From: Tridacna crocea
Taxonomy: Eukaryota; Mollusca; Bivalvia; Cardiida; Cardiidae
Direction of reading: 5' to 3'
NCBI GenBank assembly: GCA_943736015.1
Contig: OX031065.1
Location: forward strand, 23,760,427-23,824,426
Length of the DNA: 64,000 nucleotides
Within the stretch, counting starts at the first letter, position 1. Each line of letters begins with the position of its first letter. Positions 44,601 through 56,700 of the stretch are shown in pieces. The notes beneath the pieces were generated by a model, which saw only the letters and a list, made by a program, of their open reading frames with translations, was not told where the DNA came from and made no database searches. Both the position numbers and the translations under genes were made by a program.

Positions 44601-47600
44601 TTTTAAAATAATTAAACAGAATTGTTCCTTGAGTGACCCTTTTCAAAACTTGTTCGCGAAATTTTGATCCGTCAAGAAACATGGCTCTGGTGAATGGGGG
44701 CTACTTGCACTATACAGGAATGAAGAAATTCTTAAAAAATTCTTCTTCTCTGAAACCGCTGGTCAGATTTTGAAAAGGATGTTCCTTGGGTGTCCCTTTT
44801 AAAAAACTGTTCGTGAAATTTTGATTAATCAAGAAACATGGCTTTGGTGAATGGGGGCTACTTGTACTATAAAAAATGAAAACATTCTTCTTCTCTCGAA
44901 CGGCCTGTCAGATTTTGAAATAATTTCACAGAGATGATCCGTCAAGAAACACGGCTCTGGTGAATGGGGGCTACTTGCACTATACGGACATGAAGAAATT
45001 CTTGAAAATTCTTCTTCTCTGACATGGCTGGTCAGATTTTAAAATAATTTCACAGAAATGTTCCTTGAATGACCCTTTTCAATAAATGTTCGCAAAATTT
45101 TGATTCGTCAAGAAACATGGCTCTGGTGAATAGGGACTACTTGCACTGTACAGAAATTAAGAAACTCCTAAAAATGTTTCTTTTCTGAAACTGCTGGTCA
45201 GATTTTGAAGGAATTTTACAAGTGATCTTTTGAAAATTGCTTGGCAAAATAATGATTTTGTTTCTACTGTTTCAATACCTCAAAAAAGAATGGCTATGGT
45301 CCTCTCAAAAATTCAGGTTAGCGATCCAGGGCCATCTTGGCCCTCTTGTTATATTATTGCTCCGTCATGTTGACGTTGCATCTTTGTTATCCAATAACAC
45401 TCACAAACAAGTTCATTTTCTTAAAAGAAAAAAGCATTTCTCTATATTGTTGTTTATCCCTTTACCAAACGACAAAATTTTAGACTAGTCCAATTTGAAA
45501 GCAGCACTTGCAGACGAGAAAATAAATGTAACTGAAAAGTCGAAATTTGTTTTAAGCAGGATCGAAAACATTGTATGGAAAGGAGAAAATCCTCGCCAAC
45601 AGCATTTACTCCTTTTCCCACAACATTTTCAAAAGGCCTGTATCTCAGGGTCGTAAAAACCAGGGATTGTTTGGTAATAAGTTAATATAGTAGTTTATTG
45701 ATCCTGATATACTAACATCTTACTTAAAGTAATTTGGCGTTCTCTGTTGCAAGAGAAGACTGCGATATTTTTTCTCTTTAATTCTAATCATCTCATTAAA
45801 AGTTTGTTCTTCTAAAAGGTTAGCCTAAATTTATACGTAAATTAGTATTGCAAGATGAGATATACCTTTCAGAAATAAGGTGATGATGTACATAAAGCTT
45901 ACCGTCTGCAGTTTAAACGTCTGCGTAAAATAATCAAGGTACAAACAACGAACAAAATCAGTACCAAAACTATACCACAGGTGTATAGTAGCTCAATGTG
46001 GCTGTTTTCCCTTTTATCTGTAATAGATACAAATATTGAGGACGCTTTCTGGTTTATACGTCTGCGTAAAATAATCATGGTACAAACAACGAACAAAATC
46101 AGTACCAATACTATACCCCAGGTATACAGTAGCTCGATGTAGCTTTTTTCCCTTTTATCGGTAATATATACAAATATCGACGACACTTACAGAATCATGA
46201 ATAGCTTTCGCAGATGGCGTGGATAAAAGTCAGACTGCATAGAACGCACATTCTGACCTTTGATTGGCACCGTCCATTTACTGCAGTCTAAAATATGATC
46301 AAAATATCCTTGTATTTCAAATGGAACTGTTTATAGCCATCAAGGAAGTTTATTTGTTATTTTGACAGCGAATAAGTTCAACGGAAAAACAACCCGATGT
46401 ACCTGAAAAACAATATTTACTCTGGAATTACATATATGTAGAGAAGCAATACTGAAAAAAAAGATAGTAATTTCACCTTGTTTTTTACCTTGATCTCTGC
46501 CTATCAAATTAATTTATACATATTCATTTTACATCGATCGAGAAACAAGTTATATCAACTTATGAATACTAATCTCGCTCGATTCTGCTCCCTGGAACCT
46601 ACACCAGTTCTTGCATCAAATGTGTATAGCATTGTACAGTCCCTAAGTCTCCAATGCTGGCTCTTGGGAAATTCATGTTAGTAAATCTATTGAAAAAGCC
46701 TGGAAAAGGATTGGAATCATGCGGCATTTAAAAACGTGCCTCGGTCGTCTTTCTCTGCAAATCATTTACTTTTCATTTATCAGGCCTTTGAATATGTTAA
46801 TGTCGTGTGGGACAATTTTTCTCAGGGCCCGAAAGATCAACTGGATAAAGTTCAAACTGAAATTCAAATTGACATAGTAACAGGCTGCATCAAACTGGCT
46901 GATTTATACCAAGAAACTGGATGGGAAAGTAAAAGCCAAAGGGAGCCAAAACACAAACTGATTCTCTTCTATAAAATGTTAAATGGACAGTCTCCCAATT
47001 ATCTTGGTGTTCTTTTGCCTCAGACATTCTTCGAAGACCAAATAACTTGCTAATCATGGCTTAAAGAACCAGCTTGTAGTTGGCTTAATCAGCATTTGTA
47101 TTTGAAAAATATAGTCCAGTCGCCCCTTTGTACACGCCGCTCCGTTGTATCAACTCAACATTACTTCTTTGATTGTCCGTTTTACCGAGACATAAGAGTC
47201 AGTCTAAACAATAGTATATGTATAATTACAGGAGTTACTCTTCAAGTCACATTATATGGTGATGAAGATCTGAATCTACCGGATCAAGAAAAATACTAGC
47301 AGCAGTTCATACTTATATTAGTCAACGGAAAGATTTAGTTAGTATAATTTTGCCGTTTTCTTCCTTTGGTTGTGATTTCCTGGCTTCCAAAACTCGGTCT
47401 AAATGACATAGCTGCTTATATACGTATCTCGAAAAGTTACTGCACATTCTTTTATTGATAGCAACCAATATCTACTGATCTGTGATGGTCTTGAAGGAAG
47501 ACAATGATTTGTAAAATTACCCCCAGTTTCAGTCTTCCATTTAAAACATTACACACTAATCTGCTTTTTTTCTTTTTCTAATTTTTTACGGTTTTCTCTC

Positions 47601-50600
47601 AGCACCCATCAAATTACCTCTATTATTTATTTTTCTTACACTAAGCAATATATAATTTTAATAGTGTTCCGGGATCTTGGAGAAGAACCATATAAGCTTA
47701 GCTTTCGTTCTAATCCATTTCGACGGTTATATTTGTTACTTCAATTGATTTGTCATTTAATCTTTGTATTGAACTGATGAATAAAATATCTTGAAACTAA
47801 GCTGACACCCGCCGCTCCTGGGTATCGAGCTCAGAACCTTATGATTACGAGGCCGACGCTCTACTTTATGATCACTAACACCTTTACACCATCAAATTGA
47901 AGCCACGTAACAATATATTGTTATTTTTTACAGTTGTCCCCATCTGATATTTAGCAAGTTAATTGAAACCATTGTAAGACACACCTTTCATCTGTAGCAA
48001 ATGAACTGAGGTAGCATTGAAATGCCTTGCTAATTTTTGACGGATATCTCCTCTGGATGTCCAACAATTTGAATGGAACTTAATCAAAGAATAGCGTAAA
48101 CTTTCACTGATTTTAGCCAATGGCTGTTAGACTATCCACTATTTTTGACTTAATTTCAATACCATGTCTAGAAATAAAAGAAAGCCATACAAACCAGAGT
48201 ATATAATTGTATTTATCATCCGTTCTTATCTTGACGTATTTTGTCCTGGTTTTATTCAGATCATAATCTAATTGGTAATTTATTGTTGATTTCACATTTC
48301 TATCTTTCGAATCGCATTTTTATTCAATGGATTGCTTTATCTTCTTGCATTCAGCATGTTATTTATTTAATAATTTTACCTCTACATATTGTATAATTTA
48401 TATTCGAAGTAAAACGATACTTCTCATTTTTTTTAAATTCATGGTTCAAATTTGATTTCATGTAAGTGAATAGAAACCATGATGATCCGAATTTCTGCTT
48501 TATTTCTACTTTATAGTTCCGGATTCCCTTTCAATCCTGATATTCGACTTGAATATTCAAATAGCAATGGCAATTGACGAATTGTGCAATATACTGTTCT
48601 AGCACGAGGGTGACACAATAACTAAATCAGTTATTTTTAATACCGCTGCCATTCCATTTTCTTTTTTGTTTTTGTTTAGTTTACTAATGAAATATCTCAT
48701 CTCCAGAAATTACAGCTGCAACAAACTGTGTTAAAGGATGAGGATATAGAAATGCAAGTTTGACACGTGCTCGGTTTGTAACTGACCTGTTTTCTGAAGG
48801 CATCTGGGTTCCGGATAAGTCCATCTACCATACCGACAGGAGCTTTGATCGTGACCATCAAGGGTGTAACCAGGGGCACACTCAAACACTACTGTATCGA
48901 TCCCGTCAGCTGTTTTGCTATTGTGTAGCACTCCAAAAGCCGGATTCTTCATTTCAGGACAACCTTTATTCAAATCAAGCAGACGCAACTCTTTACGTCA
49001 CATACACAAAAGTGACAAATGTATATTGGTTTTTTTTACAGCATAATTAAAACATGGGTTTTAAGCATCAGTTGAAATTGATATTTACCAAGCAAGTTGT
49101 GTAACAGTAGCTGCTGATGCGAGCCAAAGGTAATGCTGCGTGTTCGTTTATTTCTGCAAGAAAGCACGGGTTTATATCTACATTTATCATATTATCTCCC
49201 GCTAGATGGTATTCTATAAGTACTCATCTATCTAATTTCGGCATCCTGGGTACAGAACCGAACCACTTTCCTACGCGACAACCGTTACTTTGAATTTCAA
49301 ACTAAAATAAATTTTTACTCAATAAAACGCTACCTCGTGCAATTCACTCAGCTATGATTAGCAGTATAGAGAAATCTGGGGCTAAAGCAGGTCTCATTTC
49401 TCCTCAAACGTATTGATAAAAGTTATTTTCTACATTGCTACTTTATAGAGCGTAATATTACAGTCTGCCCGCTTTTGGGGCTGGTGATGCGTCATATAAG
49501 ACAGGTAGAATCTTCGAAGAACATGACATGCGCAGACAACGACATTTATCATCTTAAAACAAGGTATTTGCTTATGAGCCGCATATTGGGAAAAGAGACT
49601 GATACATCTCGGTGTTCCATTATACCAAGCAAATTTATGGATCCATAAAACTTGTTTGTGTGACAACCGACTAGAAAATTAATAAGGAGCAAAAAGTCTC
49701 GTGCTATGTTAGCCTGCAAAATGGATTGATTAAACTGTCTTTTAACAGAACATGATTTGCATACTGGTTTTATGTCTTACATAAATTATTTTAGGAATTT
49801 TAAAAGGCTGTATATTCTGATGGTGAGAATATTTTTTTTTATTTTGTTTGTATTTGAATTATGTCTTAATATCTTCCCAGGGTAGACTTACAGCATAGCG
49901 TTCATTATTTATTTCTTCACGTTTCCAACGGAAATCGCCTAGAGCATTTGATGTAAATTAGAACAGGAGAACTTACGTTTACGTTCACATTTGGCGATAT
50001 TCGACCAGACGCCAGACGCCAGACATTTTGATTTAGCAGATCCGCTGAGATTAAATCCCTCGTCACATTTAACTGTCAATCTGGATCCATATGTTGTAGT
50101 ATTATATATCAGCGTTGTGTTATCAGCGTAGCTGGGATGGCCACAATCTGTGAAGTAGTACATGTTGTATTAGAGACAATATAACTCTAAACTAACAAGT
50201 AATTAAACCATTGTGTCATTTACTACATGGATATATATATGTCTTACACAGTGAAAAGATATTTCAATGCATCTTGAAAAAAGTATAGCCTGCGTAGGCT
50301 GATGTGGATTGAAACTTTCCAACTTTCTTGTGGTTTTCTGCGTGCAGTTGTGTCTACTTTATCAAAAACGATTTCTTATACCAAAATCCATAGGCTTTGT
50401 AACGAAGATCTTTTTGTCAGCAAGGAAATGTCAGTTTCAAACCATTCTACGTGTACACAAAATTTACTTGAAATACCTTTTATTTGACAACGGGGGTACT
50501 CATCCTCTCGCAGTTCCTCATAACATATGACAGAGGTTCTGCCTTTAAGTTCATATCCACGGTAACAGATCATGTTAACCACCCAGCCGTAGAAATTATC

Positions 50601-53600
50601 ATGGAATGAATGAATGGTTCCATTAGCCGGCTTATACTTATGACGACAATCTGAAAATGTAAATATCAACGATTTATGTTATAATACACGTACACGCAAT
50701 GACCCCCAGGGCTGGGCCAGTTTTGACCTCAAGAACATCATATAAACAAACTGAGAAGGGCTCTACTAGGAGATGCTACATATCAAATATAAAAATATAT
50801 GCCATTTACTTTCAGAGGAGAAGATTTTTAAAGTTTTCCCTCTTTGTTCCTATGCTCAAACTTGTGACCCACGGGGCGGGGCTAGTTTTGACCCCAGGGG
50901 CATCATTTGAACAAACTTGGTAGAGTTCTACTAGGAGATGCCACAAACCAAATATCAAAGCTCTACGCCATCAAGTTTCTGAGGACAAGAATTTTAAAGT
51001 TTTCCTTCTTTGTTCCTATGCTTAAAATTGTGCCCCCAGGGACGGGGCCAGTTTTGACCCAAGGGGCATCATTTGAACAAAATAGGTAGAAGTCCACTCG
51101 GAGATGCAACAGACCAAATATCACAGCTCTACGCTTTCTATTTTCTGAGAAGAAGATTTTTAAAGTTTTCCTTCTTTGTTCCTATGCTCAAACTTGTGAC
51201 CCCTGGAGAAGGGCCAGTTTTGACCCCAGGGGCATCATTTGAAATTTACTTGATAGAGGTCCACTTGGAGATGCCACAAACCAAATATCAAAGCTCTACG
51301 CCATCAAGTTTCAGAGGAGAAGAATTCTAAAGTTTTCCTTCTCTGTTCCTATGCTCAAACTTGTGACCCCAAGGGGCGGGGCCAGTTTTGACCCCAGGGG
51401 CATCATTTGAAATTTGCTTGGTAGAGGTCCACTAGGAGATGCCACAACCCAAATATCAAAGCTCTACGCCGTCTAGGTCTAGAGGAGAAGAATTTTAAAG
51501 TTTTTCTTCATTGTTCCTATGCTCAAATTTGTGACCCCCGGGGTGGGGTCAGTTTTGACCCCACGGGCATCATTTGAACAAACTTGGTAGAAATCCACTA
51601 GGAAATGCAACAGACCAAATAGCAAAGCTCTACACTATCAAGTTTCAGAGGAGAAGATTTTTAAAATTTTCCTTCTTTGTTCCTATGCTCAAACTTGTGA
51701 CCCCCGGGGTGGGCCCAGTTTTGGCCCTATGGACATAATTTGAATATACTTTGTAGAGGTCCACTAGGAGATGTCACATACCAAATATCAAAGCTCTACG
51801 CCTTCTAGTTTCACAGAAGAAGATTTTTAAAGATTTTTTCTTTCCTTTTTGTTGCCATAGCATCCAGAGTTATGGGTGGAATTCAATTCTTTAAATAATT
51901 TTGGTAGAACTTTACCCAAGGAACATTCCTGCCAAGTTTCATCAAGATTGCCCAAGTGATTTAGGAGAAGAAGATGTTTAAAGAAATTGCTGACGGACTA
52001 CGGACATGGGGCGATCATAATAACTCACCTTTAGCACTTTGTGCTATAGTGAGCTAAAAATTGTTTTGTTCTGAAATATGGCGATCGTATTGAGTTCAGT
52101 CAGGATAAAGAAGTCTCCATAAATTCTAAATGTGCCCAGTCACCACATCGCACACATTTTCTCATTGCGGGAGAGAAAAACCCCTTTATAGGTGCAGAAG
52201 CATTCCTTTTCATCTCTGATGAAAGAGGGGTGTTGGTCGTTTTCTTTGTTTAGTTCTAGGTTTGGGTGACTTTTCTTTCTTCTGATTGATTTTTCATTTG
52301 ACTTTGATTGTAAAGTAGACCCCATCTTGTCTTTTGATGTGCAGTTTTGAACTTTGCTGTGTTGGCAACGGTAGTTTTTCTTCCATTTGCTTTCTCCTTC
52401 TCATATTGACGAAGTATTTCTACATTACTTCCTTTTGTAAAGACTTTACCACCTAAAAAGGGATGCCTCTTTAAACTCAGTAGGAAAAGAGAGCGGTGTG
52501 GCTTCACAGTTTTTAGATGCTGATCGGTCTATTCTTCTCAGTAGAAAAATTGCCACTTCTTAAGTTTTTTTTTAATTTCAAAGGGAATGACTCAGCTAAA
52601 ACAAATTTGTCAAGAGGAACAATGTCTGGTTTAAAAAAACAAATTCCATTTTTTTCTAAACGATGCAATGATGCTTGCAAGAGTCAATGTTTTTCCTATA
52701 ACCCTTACATGATATCTCACACATGTTGTTCTTAGTTATGACTTCACCACGCTGCTTGGCCATCCATAAGCTGCATTCACTGTAGAAGGCAGACTTAAAA
52801 AGGCCAAAACATTTGACACCTAGAGGCTGCGGTACACGTGAAGTTCGGGGAGGTAAGACAAACAAAATTATTTTCTTTTCTCTTTTCCATTCAATGACGT
52901 CTAGTATGACCTGAGAAGTATGACCACATTACATTAAAAGAACATGATCATCTGTGTTGATACCAGCTTGAGCATATTGTAAAAAAAGGTCGAGCAGGGA
53001 CATCGTTTATACAGTTTTGTTTGACCATCCTGTCTCTGTCAAAGCAACCGCCAGGCAGGGCACCTTAAAGCAGATCATTATTTATTCGCTTTCAACACAT
53101 AATAAGGTGGCAAAACTGTTCCGCGAGCTCCTCTATGCACAATGACTAAAAACCTCAGTTCTTTGGGCCAGATTTAATTTGGCGTCTATAAATTCGTTCA
53201 ATCTGCACAATCCTGTAATGGCATCATCTGATAAAAAGTTAAATTGTATAAGACGACATTCACATGTACGTCTCATACTAAGTATGACATTGGGGTACTT
53301 TTGGGGTTTAGACGACAAAAAGTACTTACCCTCCTCAGCTTGCATGTGGTATCGGCATTTAGCTCTCAGGCGCCGATGTCGAATCCGATCATGTGCTGTA
53401 TGAACGTTCTTCGTCATTTGAGGGTCACCTACACACAGAAACAAACAGCAAACAGATCTACTTATTACTAGGCCACCAATGCTGACAAGTGAGACTCAAG
53501 CATATTTTGCGAACAATGTAGAAAAAGATGAGACTCCACGACAGTTTTGTCTGACTAGAATTTACACAACAGAAACGGTTTTTTTTTTTGTTTTTGTTGT

Positions 53601-53737
53601 TGTTGTTTTTCTCCCGACGACAAGAAATATCGAAATAGTGTAAGTCATGAGGCTGGAATTTTTTATTTAGATTTAATTGTCTAACCAGTTTAATGATTAC
53701 TGTGCTTCGGGGAAAGGGCGAAAATCGGGGAGGGTAT

Positions 53738-53777
<40 letters not shown>

Positions 53778-56700
53778 CGAGAGAGTGCTCAGTGTTTCTT
53801 GGCTTTAAAAACAAAGGATAACAGACAAACATGCTGCATCTACACGTGTAGGAATTGAAATATGTTATTTATTTATACGAGTACGTATACCATGCATAAT
53901 TTGAGAGATTTATATGCTAGTAATTCTTATCTATACCGGTTAGAATCTTTTTGCAGTGCTGGTGAAGTCTGCCTCTTCCTTGCTTTCTTCTTTCCGGCTC
54001 ACGTACTTGTAGCCCGACATTTAAAGCAACAGCTGTCGCCAGTATGATAAAAACCTGCAATACATCATTAAACCAACCAGTTCGAACTTACAAAATACAA
54101 GTCTACCCTACAGCATATCCTCAGTTTGTGTGAATAACTCGTTGAAATTCCACCAATACCTTTTAGCAACATCACTTAGTCAGTGCACATAAATGTGTAA
54201 ACATGTGTATGTATAACTGAAGTTCATTCAATCAAATATCAAACCCATCAACTATCTAAAAAAAACTGAAAACTGTGTGTCCCTACAGTGCACCCATACA
54301 TAAACCAACAGTTATTTTCATTATATCTGTAGACGGTTGATATGTGCTTTCGGCAGAATCAAATATGTGAAACTTCAGCTGTTTGAAGTACACTCTATCC
54401 CCACAATAGAATCAAATAAACCAAGATATCTGACAAACCCCTTAAACCAACAGCTATGTAGGCTAAAATTTGTTACCACGCTATGTCAATGGCAATTTTC
54501 ACATGAAGTCAGTACCAGGTAGAATCACTTCAATTGTCACAGCATGCAACAATGCCGCGTCTCATGCTAGTACCGAAACGTTATCTTAAATAGTTTTCAC
54601 CTGTATTTTTTTCTGTGTAACGGGTTCACCCAACGTCTTTGGAGGTGGATAAAGCCTTCATACACATTTTACAATAACATAGATCCAAATATTATGACGA
54701 TAGTAATGTCCATTAAGTCTGCCTCGATATATATGCAAATCTACAAGGGTATTCTATCCGTCATTGTGACCCCAAGCTATTCCCTAACACAAGTCTTAAT
54801 CCACCTCCACGCCGTTAAGATATGGAACTTTCGAAGGTCAGGGTACAGAAGAAAAATCATTTTGAACCTATCTGCACCGATAACTACGTGTATTTGTCCA
54901 TTTTAGCTCATCTAAGCACAAAGTGCTCATGGTGAGCTTTTGTGATCGCCCAATGTCCGTCGTCCGTCGTGCGTCGTCCGTCGTTCACAATTTCTTTAAA
55001 CATATTCTCCTCCCAAACCACTGGGCCAATCTTGATGAAACTTGGTAAGGATGTTCCTTGGGTGAAGCTCTACCAAAGTTGTTCAAGAGATTGAATTCCA
55101 GCTATAACTCTGGTTGCCATGGCAACCAAAAGGAAAAAAATAGCAAAATCTTTGAAAATCTTCTTCTCTGAAACTAGAAGGCGTAGAGCTGTGATATTTG
55201 GTATGTAGCATCTCCTAGTGGACCTCTACCAAGATTCTTCATATAATGTCCCTGGGGTCAAAACTGGTCCCGCCCCGGGGGTCACAAGTTTGGAACATAG
55301 GAACAAAGGAAAACTTTAAAAATCTTCTTCTCTGAAAGCAGAAGGTACAGAGCTTTGATATTTGGTATGTAGCATCTCCTAGTAGACCTCTACCAAGATT
55401 GTTCATATGATGCCCCTTGGATCGAAACTGGCCCAGCCCCGGGGGTCACAAGTTTGAAACATAGGAACAAAGAAGGAAAACTTTAAAATTATTTTTCTAT
55501 GAAACTGGAAGGGGCACAGCTTTGATATTTGGTATGTAGCATCTCCTAGTGGACCTCTACTAAGATTATTCATATGATGTCCCTGGGGTCAAAACTGGCT
55601 CCGCCCCCGGGGTCACAATTTTGAAAAATAGGAACAACGAAGGAAAACTTTAAAAATCTTCTTCTCTGAAACCAGAAGGTACAGAGCTTTGATATTTGGT
55701 ATGTAGTATCTCCTATTAGACCTCTACCACGATTGTTCATATGATGTCCCTGGGGTCAAAACTGGCCCCGCCCCGGGGGTCACAAGTTTGAAACATAGGA
55801 ATAAAGAAGGAAAACTTTAAAATTCTTGTTCTATGCAACTAGAAGGGGCACAGCTTTGATATTTTTCATGTAGCATCTCCTAGTGGACCTCTACCAAGAT
55901 TGTTCATATGATGCCCCATGGGTCCAAACTGGCCCAGCCTCGGGGGTCACAAGTTTGAAACATAAGAACAAAGAAGGAAAAACTTTAAAAATCTTCTTCT
56001 CTGAAACAAGGAGTAGAGCTTTGATATTTAGTATGAAGCATCTGCTAGTTGACCTCTACCAAGTTTGTTCACATGATGTCTCTGGGGTCCAAACTGACCC
56101 AGCCTCGGGGGTCCAAGTTTGAAACATAGGAACAAAGAAGGAAAATTTTAAAAATATTTTTCTCTGAAACTGGAAATCCTAGAGCTTTGATATTTCATTA
56201 TGTAGTATCTTTTAGTGGATCTCTACCAAATAGGATACGATGATCTTTTCGGAAAAGAAGAATTTTCATTGTAGACCTTTACTGCTTAGTGCTCAGGTGA
56301 GCGACATAGGACCATCATGGTCCTCTTGTCTTTAATTGTTAGATGATCGACCAAGGACAGTTTTAGTCATCCGTGATAGACCAATAGAGCTTCAAAGGCA
56401 CGTGGGATGGTTGGAATCTTTTAAATCTCTATAAACGTTCACATTCAAAGCCACCACACATGTATTTTCCATTTAAAAGCGTAACCCCTAGGCTGCAAAG
56501 CGCAATTCTCTGACCTCCTGCAGGTCAAGGTCAGACTGCACATTCTGTGCACCCAGATCTTGCATGTACACTGTCTAATAAGGTGTGTTTCCCCTTTGAA
56601 ATCAATTATGAAAACAGTAATTGAATTTTTACTTTTGAACGGATGTTTTTTTTTTTTGTCTCATCTATTCAGCAGTTCAACTTAACAAATAAGGCCAAAA

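Noticed and set aside
46736-47053. A functional 105-aa gene
   Set aside because: Its sequence is the end of a LINE reverse transcriptase with frameshifts on either side.
53937-54057. Alternative frame of exon 2 reading GFYHTGDSCCFKC, like a TNF-receptor cysteine module
   Set aside because: It hits a stop after 18 codons and does not fit the phase of exon 3, while the signal-peptide frame does.
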